A DNA stretch of 64,000 nt, taken from the NCBI RefSeq assembly GCF_024628865.1, contig NZ_CP102384.1:2429001-2493000 (forward strand), written 5' to 3'. The translations under genes were made by a program, and so were the position numbers. The notes below the pieces were generated by a model. It did no database searches. It had not been told where the DNA came from and was given only the letters and a program-made list of their open reading frames with translations. Positions 28,206 through 37,900 of the stretch are shown here, one piece after another (within the stretch, counting starts at the first letter, position 1; the number at the start of each line of letters is the position of its first letter). The stretch is from Sphingopyxis sp. DBS4. GTDB lineage: Bacteria; Pseudomonadota; Alphaproteobacteria; Sphingomonadales; Sphingomonadaceae.

Positions 28206-29119
28206 GCAAGCTCCCATTGCTCTTCGCGGGCGCGGACGATTCCCCGCGCCTTCAGGTCGAGCAGGTGCGCCAGCACCGAACGGCCGGCCGCACCCGTCAG
28301 GCGCGGATCAAGTCCCTTGTACATATGGCTGACCATGACCGGGATCACAGCCGCCCCTTTTTCGAGTTCGCGCAAGATCTGCCGTTCGCGCTGGCGGCGA
28401 TGACCGAGCATCCCGCGCACGAGCTGCCGGGGCTTGCTCACCGCGGGGCCGTGCGCGGGATAATAGACGCGGTCGTCGCGGTCATAGAGCTTTTGCAGGC
28501 TCGCCATATAGGCCGCCATGTCGCCGTCGGGCGGACTGACGACGCTGGTCGACCAGGCCATGACATGGTCGCCGGTGAACACGGCGCCGCTCTCGGCCAG
28601 GGCGAAACAGAGGTGGTTCGACGTGTGCCCCGGCGTCGCGACCGCTTCGAGCGTCCAGCCGTCGCCCGACACCCGTTCGCCGTCGGCGAGCACGCGGTCG
28701 GGGGCATAGGTCGGATCGAAGGCAGAGTCGGCGCGCGGGCCGTCGTCCGAAAGCGCGAGCGGCGCGCAGCCTATGATCAGCGCGCCGGTCGCTTCCTTGA
28801 GCGGCGCGGCGGCGGGGCTATGGTCGCGGTGCGTATGGGTGCAGAGGATCGCGGCGATGCGCTGCCCCTCCGTGGCGCGCAGGATCGCGTCGACATGCCC
28901 CGCGCCGTTGGCGTCGGGCGGATCGCCGATGCTCATCCCCGACCCCGTCGGGCCGGGATCGATCACCGCGACGTCGCGGCCTGCACCGACGATCCAGGTC
29001 TGGGTGCCGGTGAAGGTATAGGGCGACGGATTGGGCGCGAGCACGCGGCGCACCAGCGGTTCGTGCTGCTCGCACTCGCCGGCGCGGATCGTATCGGGCC
29101 AAGGCTTGTCTTCGCTCAT
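28202..29119 (-). CDS. MBL-fold metallo-hydrolase (LACTB2-like)
   Basis: 305-residue metallo-beta-lactamase-fold protein. The metal motif CTHTHRDHSP (HxHxDH) is followed by ATPGHTSNHLCF, FTGDHVMAWSTSVV and YYPAHGP, giving a full dinuclear site. A C-terminal winged-helix-like tail (LAHLLDLKARGIV) resembles the LACTB2 subgroup, which includes endoribonucleases and thioesterase-like hydrolases. The start ATG 29119 is chosen by homology over an open N-terminal extension. It is the first gene of the minus-strand operon that runs to 25360. Confidence 0.88.
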   Translation of the reverse strand: MSEDKPWPDTIRAGECEQHEPLVRRVLAPNPSPYTFTGTQTWIVGAGRDVAVIDPGPTGSGMSIGDPPDANGAGHVDAILRATEGQRIAAILCTHTHRDHSPAAAPLKEATGALIIGCAPLALSDDGPRADSAFDPTYAPDRVLADGERVSGDGWTLEAVATPGHTSNHLCFALAESGAVFTGDHVMAWSTSVVSPPDGDMAAYMASLQKLYDRDDRVYYPAHGPAVSKPRQLVRGMLGHRRQRERQILRELEKGAAVIPVMVSHMYKGLDPRLTGAAGRSVLAHLLDLKARGIVRAREEQWELA

Positions 29120-29231
29120 CCGCCCCATGTGGCATCGCGCCCGGCAAAGGAAAAGAGCGCGAGGGCGAAAAAGCGCCGGTCCGAGAGCGGCCTGCGAAGT
29201 CATTTAGGTCATAAAATGTCGAGGACGAGAG

Positions 29232-29259
29232 AAAGGGAGCGGTCCATCCCGCTCCCTTT
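29232..29259 (-). terminator. Hairpin with T-runs after M56 gene
   Basis: An 11-bp stem AAAGGGAGCGG...CCGCTCCCTTT with a loop of about 6 nt, giving short T-runs on both strands, lies 85 bp past the stop of the minus-strand peptidase gene. Confidence 0.5.
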
Positions 29260-29311
29260 CCCCGCCCCTGCCGCGACCCTACCGGGGACGAGGGTCGGCG
29301 GCGAAGCTGGC

Positions 29312-29337
29312 GGGCCGCGAGCGCCGGCTCGCGGCCC
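29312..29337 (-). terminator. GC-rich hairpin directly after M56 gene
   Basis: A perfect 11-bp stem GGGCCGCGAGC/GCTCGCGGCCC with a GCCG loop begins 6 bp past the stop codon. No U-run follows; with the hairpin at 29232 it may form a tandem transcript end. I see no gene in 29120-29343. Confidence 0.5.
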
Positions 29338-29343
29338 GATTCC

Positions 29344-31050
29344 CTATTGGTCCGCTTTCTCCGTCTCGGCGATTGCCCCGTCGAGATCGGCGGCGACCTT
29401 GGCGCGCATACTCTCCGAAAGCGACCGTGCCGTCTCGCCGCGCGCGAAGCTGTCGCGCGCCTTGCGGAGCGCCGAAAGCCGCGCTGCCCGGCTCTCTGCC
29501 GTATCGCCGCAGCGAATCATCACCACCCGGCTGTGCTTGCCGCCGTCCGTCTCGTCGCGGTTGACGATCGGCGCCACGTCCGCGCCGTTGCCGCAATGCG
29601 CGACGGCCAGCGCCCGGCCATCGCTTGCGGTCCAGCTGCTCGCGGGCATCGGGGGCATGGGCGGCATCGGAGGCAGCGCGAAGGCGGTCGTGAAGCGCGC
29701 CTTGCGCTTCGCCTCGAGCCTGTCGGCGATCGCGTCGGCCTGCGCGCCGGTGACGCCCTGTTCCTTCAACGTCGCGATGACGTCCTCGCGCGACAGGCTG
29801 CCCGGCATCGAAAATTCCACGCGGCGCGCGCTAGGCGCTGTGCCGTCGCTCGTTTCGCTGCGCTCGCGGATCACGACGCGATGCACCTCGCGCTTCTTGC
29901 CGTCGCTGGCCGCATCCTGCCCATCCTGCTGTGAGGTAAAGATTATCACGCCATGTCCCTCGGGCACGGCGGGTGCTTCGGGTGGCAACGGCGCCTCGGG
30001 CGGCAGCGGGGCGTCAGGGACAGCAGGCGGCGCGGGCGGCTCCGGCGGCGCGGGAATGTCCGCTTCCTGCGTTCCGGCCCGGGCGATACCAGCGGGCACC
30101 AGCGTCGCGGTCGCCGCGAGCACGGCAAGCGTCGCGCCGCCGACCAGCAACTTGCCGACCAGACCGCGCTTTTTCGAAATATCGTCTCTCGTGAGCATCG
30201 TCAGCCTCTCCTGCAAATTGTCGTGAACTGCCATCGGCGCCGCCAGTGACAGCCGCGAGCCGACCGCCGCCTTGGCGATCGCGGTTGCATAGCGCGCGGT
30301 GCGGAGGCCCCGCGGAGCGTCGTCGGCCATCGTCAGCACGCGCGCGTCGCACGCCGCCTCCTGATCAAAGCGGAAAGCGCGGATCGCCCGCCAGGCCAGG
30401 GGATTGAACCATTGCGCCGCGAGCAGCAGCAGCGCACCGGCGTTGGCCCAAAGGTCGCCGTGGCGATGATGCGCCAGTTCGTGATCGATCGCGAGCGCCC
30501 GTTCCTCGGCGACATAGCGCGCGAAGAAATCCTGCGGCACCGCGACGAAGCGCCGCCACAGGCCAAAGGCGACCGGGCCGTCGACCGCCCCCGTCATGAT
30601 CAGCCGGATGGTGCCGAGCGGCTCGAGTTCGACCGCCCCGTCCAGCACCGCGTCCCGAAAGCGCCGATGCGCCGCCCAGGCCGAAATCAGCACGAAGAGA
30701 GCGCCAATTGCCCACAGGATGAAAATCAACGGCAGCGCGTCGGCAAGCGCCCAGGTGGAACCCGAGGGGGCGACCGCCACAGCGGGCGTTCCCGCCGCAC
30801 GGGCCGCTTCGACCATCTCGATCAGCACCACATCGGCCGGAACCGTCGGCGTCGCCGCAACCGTCACCGGGTCGGCGAAGGGCAGCGGCGGCAGGATCAA
30901 CCGCAATGCCGGCACCAGCCAAAGCGCATAGGTCAGATGCGGCCCGAAATGCCGCGCAAAGGGCTTGCGGATCAGCAGCACCGTCAGGATGAGTAGCGCG
31001 GTGGCGATCATCGTGTCGCCCCACGCCTGAAGGATCATCGCGCCGCTCAT
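29344..31050 (-). CDS. M56 family (BlaR1/MecR1-like) membrane metallopeptidase
   Basis: 568-residue protein with three to four N-terminal membrane segments, then a zinc protease motif HELAHHRHGDLW with downstream FRFDQEAACDARVL, as in BlaR1 and MecR1. A fourth hydrophobic segment (KLLVGGATLAVLAATATLV) precedes a proline-rich linker (PAPPEPPAPPAVPDAP) and an extracytoplasmic tail. It lacks the penicillin-binding sensor domain of BlaR1, so its signal is unknown. On sensing, such proteins trigger loss of the partner BlaI repressor. The ATG overlaps the BlaI stop (ATGA). Confidence 0.9.
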   Translation of the reverse strand: MSGAMILQAWGDTMIATALLILTVLLIRKPFARHFGPHLTYALWLVPALRLILPPLPFADPVTVAATPTVPADVVLIEMVEAARAAGTPAVAVAPSGSTWALADALPLIFILWAIGALFVLISAWAAHRRFRDAVLDGAVELEPLGTIRLIMTGAVDGPVAFGLWRRFVAVPQDFFARYVAEERALAIDHELAHHRHGDLWANAGALLLLAAQWFNPLAWRAIRAFRFDQEAACDARVLTMADDAPRGLRTARYATAIAKAAVGSRLSLAAPMAVHDNLQERLTMLTRDDISKKRGLVGKLLVGGATLAVLAATATLVPAGIARAGTQEADIPAPPEPPAPPAVPDAPLPPEAPLPPEAPAVPEGHGVIIFTSQQDGQDAASDGKKREVHRVVIRERSETSDGTAPSARRVEFSMPGSLSREDVIATLKEQGVTGAQADAIADRLEAKRKARFTTAFALPPMPPMPPMPASSWTASDGRALAVAHCGNGADVAPIVNRDETDGGKHSRVVMIRCGDTAESRAARLSALRKARDSFARGETARSLSESMRAKVAADLDGAIAETEKADQ

Positions 31051-31415
31051 GACTTGAGTTTCCGCAGCAAGGCCTCGATCTCGGCGATGTCAGTGTCCGA
31101 CAAGGCCTCACGTTCGGCGAGATGCGCGATCAGCGGGCTGACGCGGCCGCCGAACAGGCGGTCGACGAAGCGCTGCGATTCCTCGCCGACCGCTTCGGCG
31201 CGGTCGATCGCGGGGCGATAGAGATAGCGGCGCCCATCGGCCTCGGCCGTCACCGCGCCTTTCTGGACGAGCCGCGCGAGCAAGGTCTTGACCGTCGCTT
31301 GCGTCCATCCGTTGATCGTGCCGATCCGCCGGGTCAGGTCGGCGGCGGTCTGCGGGGCTTCGTCCCACAGCGCCGACAGCACCTGCATCTCCGACTCGCT
31401 TGCTCGCTCCGCCAT
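31047..31415 (-). CDS. BlaI/MecI/CopY family transcriptional repressor
   Basis: 122-residue winged-helix repressor. The DNA-binding part is SESEMQVLSALWDEAPQTAADLTRRI and WTQATVKTLLARLVQKGAV; the C-terminal part forms the dimer domain. ATG 31415 has a strong GGGAGGGG about 8 nt upstream. A BlaI-type operator is seen 39 bp before the ATG, so the pair with the M56 peptidase is probably autoregulated. Confidence 0.93.
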   Translation of the reverse strand: MAERASESEMQVLSALWDEAPQTAADLTRRIGTINGWTQATVKTLLARLVQKGAVTAEADGRRYLYRPAIDRAEAVGEESQRFVDRLFGGRVSPLIAHLAEREALSDTDIAEIEALLRKLKS

Positions 31416-31453
31416 ATCGGAACCCCTCCCTTGCTGGCGCCTGTTCGCAATAC

Positions 31454-31469
31454 GACTACAAGTGTAGTC
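31454..31469. promoter_or_regulatory. BlaI-type operator
   Basis: Perfect 16-bp palindrome GACTACA-AG-TGTAGTC, containing the TACA-N2-TGTA core known for BlaI/MecI operators. It lies upstream of the repressor gene; TATTGC just downstream of it on the minus strand could be part of the -10. The rest of the 31416-31767 gap shows only the hairpin at 31719. Confidence 0.7.
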
Positions 31470-31718
31470 ATTCGGCTGAACGCCGGCTGAACGAAGCAAA
31501 CGCTTATGTGTCGGGTTTTTTGACACCCCCATCCATCGGTAAGATATCGCTAACCAGCGTCTCGCGCCCGAAACGGCGAAGGCGGCGAATTGGCACGGGG
31601 CTTGTATGGTATCGGATGTTCCCGAGTGTTCCGCTCAATGGAGCGGTGGGGGGTATCGGTCTGGTCCCTGATGCCCCCTGCCCCCACCGGGACAACCCCA
31701 CTTACCCCCGAAGCAGAC

Positions 31719-31751
31719 GGGGGGCGGAGCGGCCGTCAGGCCCCGCCCCCC
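31719..31751 (-). terminator. Terminator-like hairpin after DipZ gene
   Basis: A 9-bp stem GGGGGGCGG/CCGCCCCCC with an inner 4-bp GGCC/GGCC stem lies 17 bp past the stop of the minus-strand DipZ gene. No U-run. Confidence 0.4.
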
Positions 31752-31767
31752 GGACGCTCTTCCGCCA

Positions 31768-33492
31768 TCAGCCAAAAGTGAAGGCGAAGGCCTGAACGCC
31801 GGGGTCCAGAAATTCGATCTGGAAGGTCCGGTCCCGTGGCGCCTGCTGGCGCACGAGTTGATAGAGCCGCTGCCCGGTCACCACGCCATTCCCCTGCGCA
31901 TCGGTGTCGAGACCGTGATCAGCGCCCGGCGCCTTGCCGTCGATCGTCACTCGAAACCGCACCGGCTTCTTCGCATCGGCGGCGCCGAGAACGAGGTGCA
32001 GATCGCGGCCGCGAAAGCGGAAGGCGATGCGCGCACCGGATGCGGCCGACACCGCATGTTCGCCGCCGACGATCCACGCGCCGCCGAGCGCCCAGTCGTT
32101 GCGCTTCGCGAGCATGGGTAGCGCATAATCATGCCGCGCATCGCGCGCGAACCCGCCCGGCGAAACGAAATTCGCGGCGCGGGCGTAACCGACATAGGTT
32201 TCGGGCGAACGGTCCTTGCGCGAGCTTTCGGCCTCGCCGACGCCGGTCGCAGCGACCTCGACCGCGTCCATCGTGCCGACCGCACCGCCGTTTTCGGCGA
32301 TCAGCCGCTGGATGATCCGTTCGGACTCGGCATAACGGCCTTCGCCGAAGCGCGCCGTGCGAATATGCCCCTTGGCGTCGATGAAATAATGCGCGGGCCA
32401 ATATTTATTGTCGAAGCCGCGCCAGATCGCATAGCGATTGTCGAGCGCGACCGGGTAAGTGATGCCAAGGTCGGCGATCGCCTTGCGCACATTGGCGGGG
32501 TCGCGCTCGAAGGCGAATTCGGGGGTATGGACCCCGATCACCACCAGCCCCTTGTCGCGATATTTCGCCTCCCAAGCCTTCACATAGGGCAGCGTCCGGA
32601 GGCAGTTGATGCACGAATAGGTCCAGAAATCGATCAGCACGACCTTGCCGCGCAGTTCCTCGGCAGCGAGCGGCGGCGAATTGAGCCAGCCTGTTGCGCC
32701 CGCGAGCGACGGGAACACTCCCTTGTCGGCCAGCATATCGTCGCCGGGCATCGCCTTCGGCATCGCGCCGTCGGGGTGCAGCCGGTCGAGCAGCGACTGT
32801 TCGAAGCGCGCGGTGCTCGCGAGCGACAGGCGCGTGAGCAGCCCGGTATCGAGGCCGAGGCCGATCGCGACCACCCCCGCCAGCACCGCCGCGCCTAGCC
32901 CCCGGCGCAGCCATTCGCTGGCGCGGATCGAGCGCTTCATCGCCGCGAACACCCGTCCGCCGACGAGCAGCGCCAGCGCAAGCGAGGTCGCCGCACCGAG
33001 CGCATAGGCGAGCAGCAGCAGCGACGTCGCGGCGCTCGCGCCGTTCAGCGCAGCGCCGGTCAGCAGCAACCCGAGCACCGGCCCCGCGCACGGCGCCCAG
33101 AGCAATCCGGTCGCAAACCCCAGCAGCAGCGAGGAGAGGAAGGTCGAGCGCGCTGAACCCGCGGCGTTCTGCGACAACCGGGCGCCGAGCGCGACTAGCG
33201 GCCGCGTCGCGCGGTCGGCAAGCGACGGAAAGAGCAGCAGCAGCCCGAACAAGCCGAGAATGACGAGCGCGGCGATGCGCCCGTATGCATTCGCCTGCAC
33301 GACCCAGCCGCCGCCCACCACCGCCAGCGTCGCGACCCCCGCAAAAGTGATCGCCATCCCGATCAGGAGGGGCAAGCCGCTGCGCACGAAGGGCTGATCG
33401 GCGCGCGCGAAGACGAAAGGCAGCACCGGCAGGATGCACGGGCTGACGATGGTCAGCGCGCCGCCGAGATAGGCCAGTAGGAAAAGGATCAC
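31768..33492 (-). CDS. DipZ-like CcdA-thioredoxin fusion protein
   Basis: 574 residues in three parts: a CcdA/DsbD-beta-like membrane domain (about 1-240) with VSPCILPVLPF and LWAPCAGPVLG cysteines; a periplasmic thioredoxin-like domain with WTYSCINCLRTLPYVKAWE (CINC active site); and a C-terminal beta-rich domain (about 430-574) as in mycobacterial DipZ. It would carry electrons from cytoplasmic thioredoxin to periplasmic dithiols, for example for c-type cytochrome maturation or disulfide repair. The start is GTG 33492 with GAGG 9 nt upstream. The multiheme cytochrome in this window is a plausible client. Confidence 0.9.
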   Translation of the reverse strand: MILFLLAYLGGALTIVSPCILPVLPFVFARADQPFVRSGLPLLIGMAITFAGVATLAVVGGGWVVQANAYGRIAALVILGLFGLLLLFPSLADRATRPLVALGARLSQNAAGSARSTFLSSLLLGFATGLLWAPCAGPVLGLLLTGAALNGASAATSLLLLAYALGAATSLALALLVGGRVFAAMKRSIRASEWLRRGLGAAVLAGVVAIGLGLDTGLLTRLSLASTARFEQSLLDRLHPDGAMPKAMPGDDMLADKGVFPSLAGATGWLNSPPLAAEELRGKVVLIDFWTYSCINCLRTLPYVKAWEAKYRDKGLVVIGVHTPEFAFERDPANVRKAIADLGITYPVALDNRYAIWRGFDNKYWPAHYFIDAKGHIRTARFGEGRYAESERIIQRLIAENGGAVGTMDAVEVAATGVGEAESSRKDRSPETYVGYARAANFVSPGGFARDARHDYALPMLAKRNDWALGGAWIVGGEHAVSAASGARIAFRFRGRDLHLVLGAADAKKPVRFRVTIDGKAPGADHGLDTDAQGNGVVTGQRLYQLVRQQAPRDRTFQIEFLDPGVQAFAFTFG

Positions 33493-33567
33493 GCGCCACG
33501 CCTCACATGCTTCGACCGGAGATATGTTCCAGATACGAAGCCGGGCGTCGAGACGTTACAATCGACG

Positions 33568-33762
33568 CCGTCGCCCCCGCGCAGGCGGGGGCCGCTGGCG
33601 GCATGGCGCCGCCCATTTTGGAATCGTCATTGCGAGCGCAGCGAAGCAATCCAGAATGTGCGTAAACCGCTCTGGATTGCTTCGCTGCGCTCGCAATGAC
33701 GAAGGATGCCAATCACATTTGGCTAAAGCTTCCAGCGGCCCCCGCCTGCGCGGGGGCGACGG
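33568..33762. repeat. Outer palindromic repeat pair, GCCCCCGC-GCAG-GCGGGGGC type
   Basis: Two perfectly complementary 31-nt arms, 33568-33598 and 33732-33762, each also an 8-bp-stem hairpin. The 133-bp interior contains another complete palindromic element (33624-33702) of a different family. Confidence 0.88.
33624..33702. repeat. Inner palindromic repeat pair, GTCATTGCGAGCG type
   Basis: Perfect 31-nt inverted arms (33624-33654, 33672-33702) with a 17-bp spacer, of the same family as 7761-7851. It is nested inside the element at 33568-33762. Confidence 0.88.
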
Positions 33763-33770
33763 GATGAGTT

Positions 33771-34103
33771 CTACTCCGCCCGCGTCGGAACGCCGTCCAT
33801 CAACTGGTGCAGTTCGCCGGCTTCCCACATCTCCATCATGATGTCGCTGCCGCCGATGAATTCGCCCTTCACATAGAGCTGGGGGATCGTCGGCCAGTCG
33901 GAAAATTCCTTGATCCCCTGACGGACCTCCATGTCCTGCAGCACATCGACGGTGTCATATTCGATGCCGAGCCGGTCGAGCATCGCGATCGCGCGCGACG
34001 AAAAGCCGCATTGGGGAAACAGCGGCGTGCCCTTCATGAACAGCAGGACGGGGTGGTCGGCGACCAGCTTGGCAATGCGGTCGTGCGTGGCGGGGTCGCT
34101 CAT
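33771..34103 (-). CDS. grxD: Monothiol glutaredoxin, Grx4/GrxD type
   Basis: 110-residue CGFS glutaredoxin: active site PQCGFSSRA (Cys32), with the glutathione-binding WPTIPQLYVKGEFIGGSDI. Grx4-type proteins bind a bridging [2Fe-2S] cluster with glutathione and hand it to target proteins together with BolA. ATG 34103 has GGAG 8 nt upstream. bolA lies directly upstream in the same operon, the classic partnership. Confidence 0.95.
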   Translation of the reverse strand: MSDPATHDRIAKLVADHPVLLFMKGTPLFPQCGFSSRAIAMLDRLGIEYDTVDVLQDMEVRQGIKEFSDWPTIPQLYVKGEFIGGSDIMMEMWEAGELHQLMDGVPTRAE

Positions 34104-34153
34104 ATCAAGTCTCCGGTGGCGCGGGTGCGCCGAAAAGGGTTCGCGTCTCGCCC

Positions 34154-34387
34154 CTATGAAGGAACGGCGGTGGTCAATTGCAAGGCATGAAGTTCGCCGC
34201 CCATGCGTCCGCCGAGCGCGGCATAGACCGCCTTGTGCTGCGCGACGCGGGTCAGCCCGCGAAAGGATTCGCTGACGACATGCGCCGAATAATGCTCGTT
34301 ATCGCCCGCCAGGTCCGTGATCGTCACCACCGCGCCCGGAAGCGCCGCCGCGATCATCGCCTTCAGATCATCTTCGCGCATTCCCAT
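34154..34387 (-). CDS. bolA: BolA family protein
   Basis: 77-residue BolA/YrbA-like protein: MREDDLKAMIAAALPGAVVTITDL and YSAHVVSESFRGLTRVAQHKAVY, with the conserved histidine that can help ligand a [2Fe-2S] cluster and the C-terminal helix GELHALQL. ATG 34387 is preferred because GAGG lies 8 nt upstream; ATG 34381 is possible. It works with the CGFS glutaredoxin encoded 50 bp downstream. Confidence 0.93.
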   Translation of the reverse strand: MGMREDDLKAMIAAALPGAVVTITDLAGDNEHYSAHVVSESFRGLTRVAQHKAVYAALGGRMGGELHALQLTTAVPS

Positions 34388-34397
34388 CGGACCAGCC

Positions 34398-34724
34398 TCA
34401 ATTCTCGCTGTCGATGAACTGGCGGCGCGCCTCGGCCGCCTTTTCGTTGAGCGCGGCACGAATTTCGGCATCGCTGATCTCGACCTGCGCGGCGGTCAGA
34501 TCGCCCGCGAGCTTGCGGATCACATCCTCGTCACCCGCTTCCTCGAAATCGGCCTGCACCACCGCCTTCGCATAGGCGTCGGTCTCTTCGGGGGTCAGGC
34601 TCATGCGTTCGGCGGCCCATTCGCCGATCAGCCGGTTGCGGCGCGCGATGATACGGAACTGCACGTCCTGGTCGCGTGCGAATTTCGCTTCATGGGCCCG
34701 TTCACGATCGTCGAATGCGCTCAT
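34398..34724 (-). CDS. ATPase inhibitor subunit zeta (DUF1476)
   Basis: 108-residue protein of the DUF1476 family, the alphaproteobacterial zeta subunit that blocks reverse rotation of F1-ATPase (shown in Paracoccus). N-terminal SAFDDRERAHEAKFARDQDVQFRI is the inhibitory segment, and the helical core AAERMSLTPEETDAYAKAV follows. ATG 34724 has AGAGGA upstream. It heads a three-gene operon with bolA and grxD, and is divergent from the CHAT gene across 210 bp. Confidence 0.93.
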   Translation of the reverse strand: MSAFDDRERAHEAKFARDQDVQFRIIARRNRLIGEWAAERMSLTPEETDAYAKAVVQADFEEAGDEDVIRKLAGDLTAAQVEISDAEIRAALNEKAAEARRQFIDSEN

Positions 34725-34874
34725 CTTGTCCTCTTCAATGGGAAAATCTCCCCTCCAGATAGGTCGCCCCGTGCCGGCGCGCAAGGCGGCTGTGCGGCAG
34801 ATCACTTCCCTTTTGCAGGCGAAGGGTTTAGGGTCCGCGGCGACGGGAATGGGTCGTACCGCAGCGTATAGACT

Positions 34875-34906
34875 GCGCCATGCCCCCGACATCGCAGGCA
34901 TGGCGC
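34875..34906 (+). promoter_or_regulatory. Leader hairpin upstream of CHAT gene
   Basis: A perfect 10-bp inverted repeat GCGCCATGCC/GGCATGGCGC with a 12-nt loop lies just after a -10-like TATAGA (34867-34872) and before the ribosome site GGGGGA at 34923. It could be a leader stem-loop or an operator. No good -35 is seen. Confidence 0.4.
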
Positions 34907-34934
34907 GTCGAAGCTCGTCTTTGGGGGATTGGTG

Positions 34935-37900
34935 ATGACCGTTCGACGTCCGTTTTTCGTGCCGATTCTGGCTGCGCTCGTCACAGGCGTATCGTCCCCC
35001 GCGCTGGCGCAGCCCGACGACCCGACTCTTCGCGACAGTTTCTCGATCGGCGATCAGGGCGGCGCGCTCTGCGAGGTGCAGGCGACGGTGCGCGATTCAG
35101 TGATCAAGGGCATGTTCGACCGCGCCTGGGTGATCGTCTGCCGCGACGCCAGCCAGCCCGTCGGCTATGTCCGCACGTTGCGCGCCGGCGCCGACGAGGC
35201 CCGCGCCCGCATCGAGACGGGCCGCACCGGAGCCATCGCCTGCGCCGCCGACGGCACCTGCACGGTCAAGGACAGCGATGTCGCGTGGCAGACGCGGATC
35301 GAGGCCGTCGGCAACACCGCCTATACGGTCGAGGGTTTCGCCGCCTATGGCGACGCGCTGAACCTCGCCCTCGAATCGATCCGGCACAGGAAGATCGCGT
35401 CGGGGCAGATCAAGGTCGCGACAACCTCCATCGGCGGCGGCGACGGTTTCGCGCGGACGCTCGCCGGAACCATCGACGTCGACAAGGCGCTGGCCGAGGG
35501 CTATCGCCGCAACCATAGCGGCGACTACGCCGAAGCCGCCGAATTTTTCGAAGCGCTGTCGCTTCGCACCGAAGGCGACCAGGCGGCGGCCGGCATCGAT
35601 CCGACCGAATTCACGCTCAACCGCGCGCTTCAACGCTCGAATCTCGGCGAATTCGCGGAAGCCGACCGCCTGTTCGCGGAGGTCGAGGCGATCCCGACGA
35701 GCGACCCGGTGCAGCTTCGCCTCCGCCGCAATTTCCGCGCGATCCACGCGCTCAATCAGCGCGATTACGACGGCGCCGCAGCGCTGCTCGAAACGCCGAT
35801 CCCGCCGCTGACCAACGAAGTCCAGGTAGAGGGGAGCGCGGTGACGCTCACGCCCCAGATCGTCGCCGGGGTCAACAGCGGTGCCAATGCGCGCGCGGTG
35901 CGCCAGGCGGGCGACCGCGAACGGCTGACTCCGACCGAACGCGCGCAGATCATCGACGCGCAGGCGGTTCACCTGCTCGGCACGGTCGAACGGCTGCGCG
36001 GTGATGCGAAGGCGGCGAAAGCGGCGCAGATCAAGGGGCTCGCCGACGCGCTCGCGGTGCGCGAAGGGCGCGTGACCTCGATCGTCCGGCTGCGCTCGCA
36101 GATGCTCGGCGAGCTCGCGCTTGCCGAAGAGGCGCTTGGCGACAAGGACGCCGCCGACGCGCGCTTCCAGGAATCGATCGGCGCGCTTGCGGTCGAATAT
36201 CCGGAAACCAACGCGCTCGCATCGGCGCGCGCGCGCTATGCCGCCTTCCTCACCCGGCAAGGCGAGGACGACAAGGCGCTCGCCATCTATCATGATGTCG
36301 TCGCGGCGCTCGCCGGTTCGCAGCGCTCGACTACGGGCATGGCGAATATGATGGCGCCCTATTACCGCTTGCTCGCCAGCCGCGCCGCGACCGATCCCAA
36401 GGCCGCAGGCGACTTTTTCGTCGCCAGCCAGCTCCAGGTCCGCCCCGGCGTCGCCGACACGCAGGCGCTTCTCGCGCGCGAATTGTCGGCGGGCAGCGAC
36501 GACGGCGCGCGCCTGTTCCGTCAGGCGACGACGCTGAACCGCGATGTCGAGCGCGCGCGGATCGAGGATGCGCGGCTCGCGCAAATGCCCGAAACGGCCG
36601 AGGTCAATGCGATGCGCGCCGACCTCAAGATCCAACTCGACAATCTGTCGTTCCAGCAGGCCGAAACCGTCACCAAGCTGGCCGCCTATCCGCAATATCG
36701 CGTCGTCGCGCCGGGCAAGCTCGACCTTGCCGAACTGCAACAGGTGCTGCGTCCCGACGAAGCCTATCTGAAGATGCTCGTCGTCGGCGATTCGGTCTAT
36801 GCGATGCTGATCGGCCCGGGCGACGCGACCTTGTGGCGCAGCGACATCAGCGCGCAGGGGCTCGAAAACGCGGTCGACACGATCCGCTCGACCATCTCCA
36901 TCGTCGAGAATGGCAAGCGCGTCACCTATCCCTTCGACGCAGCCACGGCGCGCAAACTCTATACCCAGCTCTTCGGCCCCGTCGCCGATCGGCTGCCGAG
37001 CGTCCCGCACCTGATCTTCGAGCCCGACGGCGCGATGCTGCGGTTGCCGGTCAACCTGCTCATCACCTCGGACACCGGGCTCGCGGCCTATGAACAGCGC
37101 CTGGCCGACCCGAACGCCGACGCGTTCGACATGCGCGGCATCGCCTGGCTCGGCCGGTCGACGCGGCCGAGCACCGCGGTGTCGGCTCTGTCGTTCCGCA
37201 ACGCGCGGCAGACGGCGCCCTCCGACGCCAAGCACGAATATTTCGGTCTCGGCGAAAATCTGCCGGTGCGGGGCGGCGTCCTGCCGTCGCTGGGCACCCG
37301 CGGCGCGGCCGGCGGCGGCGTCGACGGAAGCTGCCAGTGGGACGTCAGCCAGTGGAGCCGGCCGATCTCCGCCGCCGAACTCGTCACCGCGAGCAGCACG
37401 ATGGACCGCGGCGCCGCGACGCTGCTGACCGGCGGCGCCTTCACCGACACGGCGGTCAAGAGCCGCGGCGACCTGTCCGATTATCGCATCATCCACTTCG
37501 CGACGCATGGGCTCGTCACCGCACCGCGCCCCTCCTGCCCGGCGCGGCCCGCACTCGTCACCTCGTTCGGTGATCAGGATTCGGACGGCCTGCTGACCTT
37601 CCAGGAGATTTTCGACCTGAAGATCAACGCCGACCTCGTCATCCTGTCGGCGTGCGACACCGCGGGCGCCGCGACCGTCGCGGCGACGCGCGAAGCGGGC
37701 GTCGCGAGCGGCGGCGGCAACGCGCTCGACGGGCTGGTGCGCAGCTTCATCGGCGCGGGCGGGCGTTCGGTGATCGCCAGCCACTGGCCCGCACCCGACG
37801 ATTTCGACGCGACCAAGCGGCTGATCGGCGGCCTGTTCACGGCGCGGCAGGGCGAAAGTATCGCCGACGCGCTGTGGACGAGCGAGATGCAGCTCATGGA

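Noticed and set aside
31768..33492. Two separate genes (CcdA and thioredoxin)
   Set aside because: The frame is continuous with DipZ order of domains, including the C-terminal beta domain, so it is one fusion protein.
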